64,000 bases of DNA from Pseudomonas kielensis. GTDB taxonomy: Bacteria > Pseudomonadota > Gammaproteobacteria > Pseudomonadales > Pseudomonadaceae. The position numbers and the translations under genes were made by a program. The notes beneath the pieces are model-generated. The model was not told the origin of the DNA and did no database searches. It saw only the letters and a program-made list of their open reading frames with translations. Position 1 is the stretch's first letter, and each line of letters opens with the position of its first letter. Location: the NCBI RefSeq assembly GCF_014236655.1, contig NZ_JACMYG010000010.1, positions 1 to 64,000 on the forward strand. The letters are read 5' to 3'. Of the stretch, positions 17,908 through 26,291 are shown piece after piece.

Positions 17908-18912
17908 TCAGTTGAGTTCGCCACACAGGTCGAGCTCGACCAACCGCCGGACTTCAGCGGGTTCCAGCCCGGCTCCCAGCAGCCCATGCAGCTTGCCGAA
18001 TGCCGCCTCGCGGGTCATGCCGCCACCCGAAAGCACGCCGGCGCCTCGCAGCCGACTCCCGGCTTCGTACACGTCCAGCTCGACACCCCCTTCATGGCAC
18101 TGCGTGACGGCCACTACCACTACGCCTTTGTCCCGGGCCCGTTCCAGGCTGGCAAGAAACTGCGGGTTATCGCTTGGCCCGGTGCCACTGCCGTAGCACT
18201 CCAGCACCAACCCCTGGATACCACTGGCGAGCAGGCCATCCAGGATCTGGGCATCGATGCCCGGGAACAAGGGCAATACCGCGACCTTCGCCAGTTGTCT
18301 GGGCTGGTTATAGTTCAGCGGTGTAGGGATGCCACCGGCCTTTTCGCCGCCACCCTGACGCTCCAGGCGTTTGAACGGATGCCGACCGAAGCTGCGCACT
18401 TTCGCGCAGTGGGTCGGGTCCAGCAGTTCGCCGTGGAAGTACAGATGTACGCCCGGTGCCAGCCCTTGGCCGAGGGCGACCAGGGCGCCGCTGAGGTTTT
18501 CCCAGGCATCGCTGTCGGTCACGCCGGCCGGCAGCATGGAACCGGTGAACACCACGCGGGCGTGCAGGCCCAGCAGTTGGAAACTCATGGCCGCTGCGCT
18601 GTACGCCAGGGTGTCGGTACCGTGCAGGATCAGCACGCTGTCACAGCCGTCGATCTCGACCGCCTCGACCACGGCTTCACGCAGGCGCTGCCAGTAGTCC
18701 GGGGTCATGTTGGCGCTGTCGATCAGCGGCGCCATTTCACGAAACCGCCACTGCGGCACCACCAGTTCGGGCTGGCTGTGCAGGTAGTCGCGCATCCGCG
18801 TTTCAAAGCCGGAGGCCGGAGCCAGACCGTGGGCACTGGCTTGCATGCCAATGGTGCCACCGGTGTAGAGCACCATGACGTGTTGGGCGGCGGGGTAGGT
18901 ATTGGCAATCAT
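17908..18912 (-). CDS. ansA: L-asparaginase (type I, cytoplasmic)
   Basis: Hydrolyses asparagine to aspartate and ammonia; 334 residues. Both threonine active-site signatures are present: VLYTGGTIGMQ near the start and LILHGTDTLAYSA near residue 90. There is no signal peptide from the chosen start MIANTYPAA, which has GGAGA at good spacing; the earlier ATG at 18948 has none. The lack of an export signal points to the cytoplasmic type. It is downstream of a cation symporter and aspartase on the same strand, forming a sensible asparagine-to-fumarate set. The symbol is by family type rather than proven orthology. Confidence 0.85.
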   Translation of the reverse strand: MIANTYPAAQHVMVLYTGGTIGMQASAHGLAPASGFETRMRDYLHSQPELVVPQWRFREMAPLIDSANMTPDYWQRLREAVVEAVEIDGCDSVLILHGTDTLAYSAAAMSFQLLGLHARVVFTGSMLPAGVTDSDAWENLSGALVALGQGLAPGVHLYFHGELLDPTHCAKVRSFGRHPFKRLERQGGGEKAGGIPTPLNYNQPRQLAKVAVLPLFPGIDAQILDGLLASGIQGLVLECYGSGTGPSDNPQFLASLERARDKGVVVVAVTQCHEGGVELDVYEAGSRLRGAGVLSGGGMTREAAFGKLHGLLGAGLEPAEVRRLVELDLCGELN

Positions 18913-18991
18913 GTGCAGGTCTCCGCAAGAGGTGACAGGTGGGAGCACTTTAACTGACGGGCGCAGGGGATGCGCCCGTCGTTTATACCGA

Positions 18992-20440
18992 TCAGCGTTG
19001 CGCTGCGGTCACGCCTTTCAGCTCTGCCTGAGCCTGGGGCGCGGCGGGCGGGTTGGCGGGCCAGGCCTTGAGGTCCAGGTCCAGGTCGGGGAACTTGCTG
19101 GAGTCGAACACCGGGGTCTTGATGCCGGCGGCGCGCTGGTCATCGTAGTCGCGCAGGATGCGCATCCCGACCTTGAACAGCAGGAACAGCGCGATCAGGT
19201 TGACGAACGCGAGCATGGTCATGGTGATGTCGGCGAACGCAAACACGGTGCCGAGGTTCTCGATGGCACCCCAGAAGATCAGGGCCAGCACCAGGGCGCG
19301 ATAGCCGATCAGGGCCTTGCGGTTGTCGCCGATCAGGTAGCGCAGGTTGTTCTCGCCCAGGTAGTAGTTGTAGAGGATCGAGGTGAACACGAACAACGCC
19401 AGTGCCACGGAGATGAATACCCGGCCCCACTCGCCGACAACCGCGGCCAGGGAGTTCTGGGTCAGGGCGATGCCGTCACCTTCGAAACCTGGGGTGTAGA
19501 AACCCGACAGCAGGATCAGCAGCGCGGTGCAGGTGCAGATGATGAAGGTGTCGAGGAACACGCTGAACGCCTGGACCACGCCTTGGGCGACCGGGTGTTC
19601 GACCGACGCCACGGCGGCGACGTTGGGCGCGCTGCCCAGGCCGGCTTCGTTGGCAAATACCCCACGTTTCGCGCCCATGATGATGGCACTGCCCACCAGG
19701 CCGCCGAAGGCCTGGTCCAGGCCGAAGGCGCTCTTGACGATGGTCATCAGCATGCCCGGCACCTGGTCGAACTGCAGCACGATCACGTAGAGGGTCACTG
19801 CGATGTAGGCCAGGGTCTTGACCGGCACCAGCAGGTCGGCGATGACCGCGATGCGTTTGATCCCGCCGACGAACACCAGGCCCAGCAGCACCGCCAGGCC
19901 GAGGCCGGTGTAGGTGGTGTCGAGGCCGAAGGCGTTGTTCAGCGAGTGAGTCACGGCGTGGGCTTGCAGGCCGTTGAAAGCGAAGCCGAAGGTGATCAGC
20001 AGCAGGAACGCCATGATCATCCCCAGCCAGCGTTTCTGCAGGCCGTGCTGGATGTAGTAGGACGGACCGCCACGGTACTGGCCTTCAGAGTCGCAGCGCT
20101 TGTAGAGCTGGCCGAGGGAGCATTCGAAGAAGCTGCTGGACATGCCGACCAGCGCGGTCACCCACATCCAGAACACCGCGCCCGGGCCGCCGAGGGTCAC
20201 GGCAATGCCGACCCCGGCGATATTACCTGCACCGACACGGCCGGCGAGGCTGAGCATCAGGGCCTGGAACGAGCTGAGCTGGCCAGCGCTGCTTTTGAGG
20301 CTGTCGCGGAACACCGCGAACATGTGGAAAAAGTGACGCAATTGAACGAAACGCGAGCGGATCGTGAAGTAACCACCGAGCCCGACAATGAGCACGATCA
20401 GTACTTTCCCTGAGAGGAAGTCGTTGATGACTTCGAGCAT
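18992..20440 (-). CDS. Alanine/glycine:cation symporter (AGCS family)
   Basis: Integral inner-membrane sodium (or proton) amino-acid symporter of 482 residues with about ten to eleven hydrophobic segments. The family signature runs through GAGNIAGVGIAVTLGGPGAV and ALVGMSSSFFECSLGQLYK, and a second conserved block is GVFANEAGLGSAPNVAA. The start at 20440 has GAGGA, unlike the longer 20491 frame. It lies between aspartase and asparaginase on the same strand (79-bp gap to asparaginase), so it may import alanine, glycine or asparagine-related substrates; the actual substrate is not readable. Confidence 0.9.
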   Translation of the reverse strand: MLEVINDFLSGKVLIVLIVGLGGYFTIRSRFVQLRHFFHMFAVFRDSLKSSAGQLSSFQALMLSLAGRVGAGNIAGVGIAVTLGGPGAVFWMWVTALVGMSSSFFECSLGQLYKRCDSEGQYRGGPSYYIQHGLQKRWLGMIMAFLLLITFGFAFNGLQAHAVTHSLNNAFGLDTTYTGLGLAVLLGLVFVGGIKRIAVIADLLVPVKTLAYIAVTLYVIVLQFDQVPGMLMTIVKSAFGLDQAFGGLVGSAIIMGAKRGVFANEAGLGSAPNVAAVASVEHPVAQGVVQAFSVFLDTFIICTCTALLILLSGFYTPGFEGDGIALTQNSLAAVVGEWGRVFISVALALFVFTSILYNYYLGENNLRYLIGDNRKALIGYRALVLALIFWGAIENLGTVFAFADITMTMLAFVNLIALFLLFKVGMRILRDYDDQRAAGIKTPVFDSSKFPDLDLDLKAWPANPPAAPQAQAELKGVTAAQR

Positions 20441-20799
20441 GGAGTGTTCCTCGCTGTTTTTTGTGTAGGCAAATGCTGGCCAGTCGGACACATTCCGTTA
20501 CACCTGTTTGTGCGCAGCACTACAGGCCAAGCGGTGTTTGTCCCGGCTTCATATCGCGGGTTTGTTATTAGTTCGGGTTTCGCATGGGTTGGGTCTCGCT
20601 ACCGACGACCGCTCCTGCGAAGAGGGGCGGCACTATACCTATCCATGGCGCACACGTCTGCAAAACGTGATTAAAGGATTCAGCCCCAATTCCACACGGA
20701 GGTTTTCACCGGTAAAAAAAAGGGCCTGGAGAATGATCTCCAGGCCCTCAAAAGGTGAGAGGTGTCTAGTCCCTCGACCTGGTGAGCGGTGTTACAGCA
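20441..20799. other. Intergenic region between aspartase and symporter genes
   Basis: This 359-bp space holds the aspartase terminator (20714-20747) and presumably the promoter of the symporter-asparaginase unit. No protein-coding or RNA gene could be supported. The short ORFs here lack SD sites and family resemblance. Confidence 0.6.
20714..20747 (-). terminator. Rho-independent terminator of the aspartase gene
   Basis: An 11-bp perfect stem (GGGCCTGGAGA, loop ATGA, complement) is followed on the minus strand by eight T residues. It separates aspA from the downstream symporter gene, so the latter most likely has its own promoter. Confidence 0.92.
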
Positions 20800-22224
20800 T
20801 CAGGCCTTCAGAGGCACCAGACGCGGGGCAATCATGTTTTCCGGGCGCAGGATGTCGGCGAGCATTTCTTCGTCGAGTAAGCCTTCTTCGCGCACCAGTT
20901 CCAGTACGCCGCGGCCGCTTTCCAGCGCGATACGGGCGATACGGGTGGCGTTTTCATAGCCGATGTACGGGTTCAGCGCGGTGACCAGGCCGATCGAGTG
21001 CTCGACCAGTTCGCGGCAGCGGGCTTCGTTGGCGGTGATGCCGACGATGCAGTGCTCGCGCAGCATGTCCATGGCGCGTTGCAGCAGGCGGATCGAGTCG
21101 AAGATCTTGAAGGCGATCAACGGTTCCATCACGTTCAGTTGCAGTTGGCCGCCCTCGGCCGCGATGGTCAGGGCCAGGTCGTTGCCGATGATCTGGAACG
21201 CCACCTGGTTGACGGCTTCCGGAATAACCGGGTTGACCTTGCCTGGCATGATCGAGCTGCCTGGCTGACGCGCTGGCAGGTTGATTTCGTTGATGCCGGT
21301 GCGTGGGCCGCTGGACAGCAGGCGCAGGTCGTTGCAGATCTTCGACAGCTTGACCGCGGTGCGCTTGAGCATGCCGGAGAACAGCACGAAGGCGCCCATG
21401 TCGGAGGTGGCTTCGATCAGGTCGGCAGCCGGTACCAGCGGTTGACCGCTGATCAGGGCCAGGCGCTCAACGGCCAGGTGCTGGTAGCGCGGGTCGGCGT
21501 TGATGCCGGTACCGATCGCGGTGCCGCCCAGGTTGACTTCGGTCAGCAGCTCCGGAGCCAGAGTCTTCAGGCGTGCCAGGTCTTCACCCAGGGTGGTGGC
21601 GAAGGCACGGAATTCCTGGCCAAGGGTCATCGGCACGGCGTCTTGCAGCTGGGTACGACCCATCTTCAGGACGTGACCGAATTCTTCACCTTTGGCGGCG
21701 AACGACTGGATCAGGCTGTCGAGGCTGGCGAGCAGGGCGTCGTGACCCAACAGCAGACCCAGGCGGATGGCCGTTGGGTAAGCGTCGTTGGTCGACTGCG
21801 CCATGTTCACGTCGTTGTTGGGGTGCAGGTACTGGTACTCGCCTTTCTGGTGGCCCATGGCCTCCAGCGCGATGTTGGCGATCACTTCGTTGGCATTCAT
21901 GTTGGTCGAAGTGCCAGCGCCGCCTTGAATCATGTCCACCACGAATTCTTCGTGGAAATCGCCGCGGATCAGGCGGGCACAGGCTTCGCTGATGGCAGCG
22001 TGCTTGGCTTCGCTGAGGTGACCCAGCTCGCGGTTGGCGTCAGCAGCGGCCTGCTTGACCATTGCCAGACCCACAACCAGCTTCGGGTAATGCGAAATCG
22101 GAACGCCGGAGAGACGGAAGTTGTTCACCGCTCGCAGGGTCTGGATGCCGTAGTACGCTTGAGCCGGTACTTCGAGTACGCCAAGCAGGTCTTTTTCGGT
22201 GCGGAAAGATGCAGCGGAGGACAT
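20800..22224 (-). CDS. aspA: Aspartate ammonia-lyase (aspartase)
   Basis: Converts L-aspartate to fumarate and ammonia; 474 residues, the normal length. The fumarase/aspartase signature GSSIMPGKVNP is intact and includes the catalytic-loop serine. Other marks are LLGVLEVPAQAYYGIQTLRA near the start and the substrate-binding TSTNMNANEV. A start at 22236 (MISI) is possible, but 22224 matches the family N-terminus. It diverges from a LysR regulator with a palindromic site between. The terminator just after it isolates it from the symporter and asparaginase genes, but the pathway logic is shared. Confidence 0.95.
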   Translation of the reverse strand: MSSAASFRTEKDLLGVLEVPAQAYYGIQTLRAVNNFRLSGVPISHYPKLVVGLAMVKQAAADANRELGHLSEAKHAAISEACARLIRGDFHEEFVVDMIQGGAGTSTNMNANEVIANIALEAMGHQKGEYQYLHPNNDVNMAQSTNDAYPTAIRLGLLLGHDALLASLDSLIQSFAAKGEEFGHVLKMGRTQLQDAVPMTLGQEFRAFATTLGEDLARLKTLAPELLTEVNLGGTAIGTGINADPRYQHLAVERLALISGQPLVPAADLIEATSDMGAFVLFSGMLKRTAVKLSKICNDLRLLSSGPRTGINEINLPARQPGSSIMPGKVNPVIPEAVNQVAFQIIGNDLALTIAAEGGQLQLNVMEPLIAFKIFDSIRLLQRAMDMLREHCIVGITANEARCRELVEHSIGLVTALNPYIGYENATRIARIALESGRGVLELVREEGLLDEEMLADILRPENMIAPRLVPLKA

Positions 22225-22329
22225 GATAGAAATCATCTCGATATGGACCCGGTCTGTGCCGGAACGCTGTGAATGCTAGGCTTGTGGAGAATTTTGGGCC
22301 AATGCTGTTAAACACTGGCCTATGCGTAT

Positions 22330-22344
22330 TCGGCATAATGCCGA
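22330..22344. promoter_or_regulatory. Palindrome in the aspA/LysR divergent spacer
   Basis: A perfect 15-bp palindrome, TCGGCATAATGCCGA, lies near the middle of the 180-bp spacer. Dyads of this kind are usual LysR-type operators. The assignment to the adjacent regulator is inferred. Confidence 0.5.
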
Positions 22345-22404
22345 TGTGACGCCGCCCGAGCGGCGAGCGTGTGACCTAAAATGGTGCGTGTCCGGGAGGA
22401 CCTG

Positions 22405-23316
22405 ATGAATCTGGAAAGCAAATGGCTGGAGGACTTTAGTGCCCTGGCTGCCACCCGCAGTTTCTCCCAGGCGGCTGAGCGACGCTTCGTCACCCAGCCG
22501 GCGTTCAGCCGGCGAATCCGCAGCCTGGAGGCCGCGCTGGGCCTGCAACTGGTCAATCGCTCGCGCACGCCGATCGAGCTGACGGCGGCCGGCCAGTTGT
22601 TTCTGGTGACCGCACGCACCGTGGTCGAGCAGTTGGGCGAAGTGCTGCGGCATTTGCACCACCTTGAAGGCGGCCAGGGCGAGGTCATGCAGGTGGCGGC
22701 CGCGCACTCCCTGGCCCTGGGGTTCTTCCCGCGCTGGATCGCGCAATTGCGCAACGAAGGCCTGAACATCGCCACGCGCCTGGTGGCGACCAACGTCGGC
22801 GACGCGGTGCATGCGCTGCGCGAGGGCGGTTGTGACCTGATGCTGGCGTTCTACGACCCGGATGCCGCCATGCAAATGGACCCGGAGATCTTTCCTTCGC
22901 TGCACCTGGGCCACACCGAGATGCTCCCGGTGTGCGCGGCCGATGCCGAGGGCCAACCGCTGTTCGATCTCGAAGGCGAAACCAGCGTGCCGCTACTGGC
23001 CTACAGCACTGGGGCCTTTCTCGGACGGTCGGTAAACATGCTGCTGCGCCAGCGCGCGTTGCGCTTCACGACCATCTACGAAACCGCCATGGCCGATAGT
23101 TTGAAGAGCATGGCCCTGGAGGGGTTGGGCATTGCCTGGGTGCCGCAGCTCAGTGTGCGCGCGGAACTGGCACGCGGCGAACTGGTGGTTTGCGGCGGTC
23201 CGCAATGGCATGTGCCGCTGGAAATTCGCCTGTACCGCTGTGCGTTGGTGCGCAAAGCCAACGTGCGGTTGTTGTGGCGCAAGCTTGAAGGTGGGGCGGC
23301 GAGCTCGACCGCCTGA
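22405..23316 (+). CDS. LysR-family regulator, HypT-like
   Basis: LysR-type transcription factor of 303 residues. The N-terminal HTH is clear (NLESKWLEDFSALAATRSFSQAA, roughly residues 2-24, then QPAFSRRIRSLEAALG). The inducer-binding part contains VAAAHSLALGFFP and a late GLGIAWVPQ. By eye it resembles E. coli HypT (YjiE), a hypochlorite-responsive regulator, more than generic LysR proteins. The start at 22405 follows GGGAGGA. Its divergent neighbour aspA is a natural candidate target; the signal is not known. Confidence 0.88.
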   Translation: MNLESKWLEDFSALAATRSFSQAAERRFVTQPAFSRRIRSLEAALGLQLVNRSRTPIELTAAGQLFLVTARTVVEQLGEVLRHLHHLEGGQGEVMQVAAAHSLALGFFPRWIAQLRNEGLNIATRLVATNVGDAVHALREGGCDLMLAFYDPDAAMQMDPEIFPSLHLGHTEMLPVCAADAEGQPLFDLEGETSVPLLAYSTGAFLGRSVNMLLRQRALRFTTIYETAMADSLKSMALEGLGIAWVPQLSVRAELARGELVVCGGPQWHVPLEIRLYRCALVRKANVRLLWRKLEGGAASSTA

Positions 23317-23339
23317 GGCCGGCTTCTGACGCCGGATAG

Positions 23340-23368
23340 AGAGTGAAAGCCAGTGCGGCTTTCACTCT
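23340..23368. terminator. Stem-loop between convergent LysR and metalloprotease genes
   Basis: A perfect 12-bp inverted repeat (AGAGTGAAAGCC, 5-nt loop, complement) lies in the 96-bp gap where two genes converge. The T content after the stem is modest on both strands, so it could end both transcripts but is not a textbook terminator. Confidence 0.6.
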
Positions 23369-23412
23369 TCTGGTCTTTATCGCTGTGACGGTTGGCATTC
23401 CCCTGCCAATGC

Positions 23413-24141
23413 TCAGTCCAGGATGGTGATATCTTCCTCTGGAATCTCATGCACGTTGAGTCCGTCAAACAGGCTGTCGACATAGGTCTTGATGCGTTGT
23501 CGGTTGCTTTGGCTGAACACGTTGCAATCCGCTCGCAAGGGAAGACGCGGCGTGTACATGAACGTTTCGCACCACCAGCCGTTGTACTTGATTTCGCCAT
23601 CTGCGTGGATGGCATTGAAGGTGTGACCCAGTTCATGACCTAGGGTCCGTTTTGAGCCCAGTGATGCGATAGCGGCCGGAGTCCCTGCAAAGGCGATGCC
23701 GGCTGTCCCTCCGAGCAGCGAACTTCCAGCCAGCAGGTTATTGGTGATCAAGATCACTCGATCATTGTAGGAATAGAGGGACTCATTGTTTTCATCTCTT
23801 TCCTGTTTATAACGATTGGATAATGTCAGCCACTCAAGGATAGTCTCGCTGGTGTTGCTTTTTCGGTAGTCGAAGTTGCTATATGGTGGTTTGTCTTGAT
23901 CAACGATCACGCGGATTTTTCGCCCGGTTATACTTTCAAGCTCTTTGGTAAAAGGCTCTATGTAATCCGAGTGGATAGTACTTTTTTTTGCGGCTGGCAC
24001 GTCGTCGTGGTAGATCGCAAATATTGTCAAGGTGGCGCCATCCTCCTGGTTTTGCGTGTCTGTTTCGGTCATTGCGAGGCTGTTTAAGTTGATCGTCAGG
24101 GTGCAAATAATTGCGTATAGAGCTGTCGATAGTTTTCGCAT
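23413..24141 (-). CDS. Exported metzincin-like zinc metalloprotease, putative
   Basis: Protein of 242 residues with a likely Sec signal peptide (MRKLSTALYAIICTLTINLN, then SLA). Near residue 177 it has HELGHTFNAIHAD, which fits HExxHxxNxxH, that is, a metzincin zinc site with asparagine in the usual glycine position. A later ETFMYTP could be the Met-turn. It has four cysteines or fewer and no other recognised domain. The start at 24141 (rather than 24186) begins the signal peptide, but its SD is weak. The gene and its upstream flank are AT-richer than their surroundings, with many A/T-ending codons, suggesting transfer or weak expression. Its substrate and role are unknown. Confidence 0.7.
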   Translation of the reverse strand: MRKLSTALYAIICTLTINLNSLAMTETDTQNQEDGATLTIFAIYHDDVPAAKKSTIHSDYIEPFTKELESITGRKIRVIVDQDKPPYSNFDYRKSNTSETILEWLTLSNRYKQERDENNESLYSYNDRVILITNNLLAGSSLLGGTAGIAFAGTPAAIASLGSKRTLGHELGHTFNAIHADGEIKYNGWWCETFMYTPRLPLRADCNVFSQSNRQRIKTYVDSLFDGLNVHEIPEEDITILD

Positions 24142-24478
24142 GTTTATAATCCAGTAAAGTTGGCTCGCGCGCGGCGCAAGTAACACGTTGTGGTGGGGTG
24201 CTGTTATTTAAGCTATAGCATTGGCTATAACGCGGCGCGGTAATTAGTTAACGCTAAGTTGTTGCGCGGTGTTGGCGTGGCAGGAAAGTGTGAGTGTTAA
24301 TCGTCGGTATGTTTTGGCGTGTTGATTGCTCTTGCAGGACTTGGCCCATGGGTTTCAAGTGGGGCTAGAAGTGGATTGTCGGGTCAAGCTGGCGATTGAC
24401 CTTGGAGTCAATAATCACGCCGATTTCAGTCATCTGTCAGATGGTCGTGAGAGGGGCTGTTTATCTGCCTTATTGCGG

Positions 24479-24484
24479 TATACT
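24479..24484 (+). promoter_or_regulatory. Candidate -10 box ahead of the purE leader
   Basis: TATACT is close to the sigma-70 -10 consensus. No good -35 is seen at 16-18 bp spacing (GCTGTT is the best), so activator help or a different start is possible. A transcript from here would begin near 24491 and meet the terminator at 24527. Confidence 0.4.
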
Positions 24485-24526
24485 GCGCGGCCTTCGGCCG
24501 GCTTGTCTGGCCAAAATTCGTACAAT

Positions 24527-24560
24527 CAAGCCACGCATCCTGCGTGGCTTGTTGTTTTTT
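24527..24560 (+). terminator. Strong rho-independent terminator in the purE leader
   Basis: A perfect 11-bp stem (CAAGCCACGCA, loop TCC, complement) is followed by TTGTTTTTT on the plus strand. No plus-strand protein gene lies upstream for over 1 kb. It therefore ends either a short RNA or an attenuated purE leader. Confidence 0.88.
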
Positions 24561-24598
24561 GACGCGCCTGCGGGCGCCCAGAGAGAAGAGGCGCGACG

Positions 24599-25090
24599 AT
24601 GAGTGCACTGGTTGGCGTGATCATGGGCTCCAAGTCCGATTGGTCCACCCTTAGCCACACCGCCGATATGCTGGAAAAGCTCGGCATCCCTTACGAGGTG
24701 AAAGTGGTCTCTGCCCACCGTACCCCGGACCTGCTGTTCCAGTACGCTGAAGAGGCCGAGGCGCGTGGCATCGAGGTGATCATCGCCGGCGCCGGTGGCG
24801 CGGCGCACCTGCCAGGTATGTGTGCGGCCAAGACCCACCTGCCGGTACTGGGCGTTCCGGTGCAGTCGTCGATGCTCTCGGGTGTCGATTCGCTGCTCTC
24901 TATAGTGCAAATGCCTGCAGGCATTCCGGTCGCCACCCTGGCCATCGGCAAAGCGGGTGCGATCAACGCCGCCCTGCTGTCGGCGAGTATCCTTGGCGCC
25001 AAGCACCCGCAGTTCCACGCGGTGCTCAAAACCTTCCGTGCTGAGCAGACAGACAGCGTCCTGGAAAATCCAGACCCACGCATCGCCTGA
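24599..25090 (+). CDS. purE: N5-carboxyaminoimidazole ribonucleotide mutase
   Basis: Purine biosynthesis enzyme (class I PurE) of 163 residues that converts N5-CAIR to CAIR. The phosphate-binding GSKSDW motif near residue 10, the VVSAHRTPD segment and [12 protein letters not shown] are all present, as is the [21 protein letters not shown] span (about 85-105). It is followed 11 bp later by purK, with which it forms the usual bacterial pair. Expression may depend on passing the leader terminator upstream. Confidence 0.97.
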   Translation: MSALVGVIMGSKSDWSTLSHTADMLEKLGIPYEVKVVSAHRTPDLLFQYAEEAEARGIEVIIAGAGGAAHLPGMCAAKTHLPVLGVPVQSSMLSGVDSLLSIVQMPAGIPVATLAIGKAGAINAALLSASILGAKHPQFHAVLKTFRAEQTDSVLENPDPRIA

Positions 25091-25101
25091 GGTTGTTGAC
25101 G

Positions 25102-26187
25102 ATGAAGATCGGTGTAATCGGTGGCGGCCAACTGGGCCGCATGCTAGCCCTGGCGGGGACTCCGCTGGGCATGAACTTCGCTTTCCTGGATCCGGCACCG
25201 GATGCCTGTGCCGCCGCGCTGGGTGAGCATCTGCGGGCCGATTACGGCGATCAGGATCACTTGCGTCAACTGGCCGACGAAGTCGACCTGGTGACCTTCG
25301 AGTTCGAAAGCGTCCCGGCTGAAACCGTGGCCTTCCTGTCGCAGTTCGTCCCGGTCTACCCGAGCGCCGAAGCGCTGCGCATCGCGCGTGATCGCTGGTT
25401 CGAAAAAAGCATGTTCAAGGACCTGGGGATTCCGACCCCGGCGTTCGCCGACATCCAGTCGCAAGCTGACCTGGACGCTGCGGTAGCTGCCATCGGCCTG
25501 CCCGCCGTGTTGAAAACCCGCACCCTGGGGTATGACGGCAAGGGCCAGAAAGTCCTGCGCACCGCGCAAGACGTGGTGGGTACTTTCGCTGAGCTGGGCA
25601 GCGTGGCCTGCCTGCTGGAAGGTTTTGTACCGTTCACCGGCGAAGTGTCGCTGATTGCCGTGCGGGCCCGTGATGGCGAGACGAAATTCTACCCACTGGT
25701 GCACAACACCCACGACAGCGGCATTCTCAAGTTGTCCGTGGCCAGCACCGAGCACCCGTTGCAAGCCCTGGCCGAGGACTACTCGAGCCGTGTGCTCAAG
25801 CAACTGGACTACGTCGGCGTGATGGCGTTCGAGTTCTTTGAAGTCGACGGTGGCCTCAAGGCCAACGAAATCGCCCCGCGGGTCCACAACTCCGGGCACT
25901 GGACCACCGAAGGCGCCGAGTGCAGCCAGTTCGAAAACCACCTGCGCGCCGTTGCCGGCCTGCCGCTGGGTTCGACGGCCAAAGTTGGCGAAAGCGCCAT
26001 GCTCAACTTCATCGGTGTGGTACCGCCGGTGGAGAAGGTCATCGCCATCGACGATTGCCATCTGCATCACTATGGCAAGGCGTTCAAGGCCGGGCGCAAG
26101 GTCGGTCACGCCAACCTGCGCTGCGCCGACAAGGCCACGCTCGAGCAGCAGATCCTCAAGGTCCAGGCGCTGATCGCCGAGCAATAA
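25102..26187 (+). CDS. purK: N5-carboxyaminoimidazole ribonucleotide synthase
   Basis: ATP-grasp enzyme of 361 residues that makes N5-CAIR from AIR, bicarbonate and ATP, the step before PurE. It starts MKIGVIGGGQLGRML. The ATP-grasp core has VLKTRTLGYDGKGQ and the metal-binding NEIAPRVHNSGHWT block, and the substrate part ENHLRAVAGLPLG. The ATG at 25102 has GAGG nine bases upstream; a TTG at 25093 is not needed. It is co-transcribed with purE. Hairpins downstream (26238-26265) may end the unit. Confidence 0.96.
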   Translation: MKIGVIGGGQLGRMLALAGTPLGMNFAFLDPAPDACAAALGEHLRADYGDQDHLRQLADEVDLVTFEFESVPAETVAFLSQFVPVYPSAEALRIARDRWFEKSMFKDLGIPTPAFADIQSQADLDAAVAAIGLPAVLKTRTLGYDGKGQKVLRTAQDVVGTFAELGSVACLLEGFVPFTGEVSLIAVRARDGETKFYPLVHNTHDSGILKLSVASTEHPLQALAEDYSSRVLKQLDYVGVMAFEFFEVDGGLKANEIAPRVHNSGHWTTEGAECSQFENHLRAVAGLPLGSTAKVGESAMLNFIGVVPPVEKVIAIDDCHLHHYGKAFKAGRKVGHANLRCADKATLEQQILKVQALIAEQ

Positions 26188-26237
26188 ACCCGTGGCGCGC
26201 TGGGAACCTTCGGGGCCCCGTGTTCTCTGATGGCAGG

Positions 26238-26265
26238 ATGCCAAAGTCTGTCTAGGCTTTGGCAT
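26238..26265. repeat. Inverted repeat between purK and the GlsB-like gene
   Basis: A perfect 9-bp arm pair, ATGCCAAAG and CTTTGGCAT with a 10-nt loop, starts about 50 bases after the purK stop and ends 26 bases before the next start codon. There is no T-run, so it may be an operator or a processing hairpin instead of a terminator. Confidence 0.5.
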
Positions 26266-26291
26266 AGCTAATTCACTCAGAGGGAAGCGCC

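Larger units (their letters stand above)
24142..24598. other. AT-richer intergenic region upstream of purE
   Basis: This 457-bp space contains no supported protein gene. Its left half carries the metalloprotease promoter region. Its right end carries a promoter-like TATACT (24479), a small CGGCC-TTC-GGCCG hairpin (24488-24500 region) and a strong + strand terminator (24527-24560) that precedes purE by 38 bases. Confidence 0.6.

Noticed and set aside
18902..22272. Plus-strand open frames of 503 and 424 residues
   Set aside because: They are exact antisense shadows of the symporter and aspartase genes, with low-complexity H/D/E/Q-rich text.
24326..24602. Short ORFs of 68-78 residues before purE
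   Set aside because: They read through the leader promoter and terminator, have no SD and overlap the purE start.
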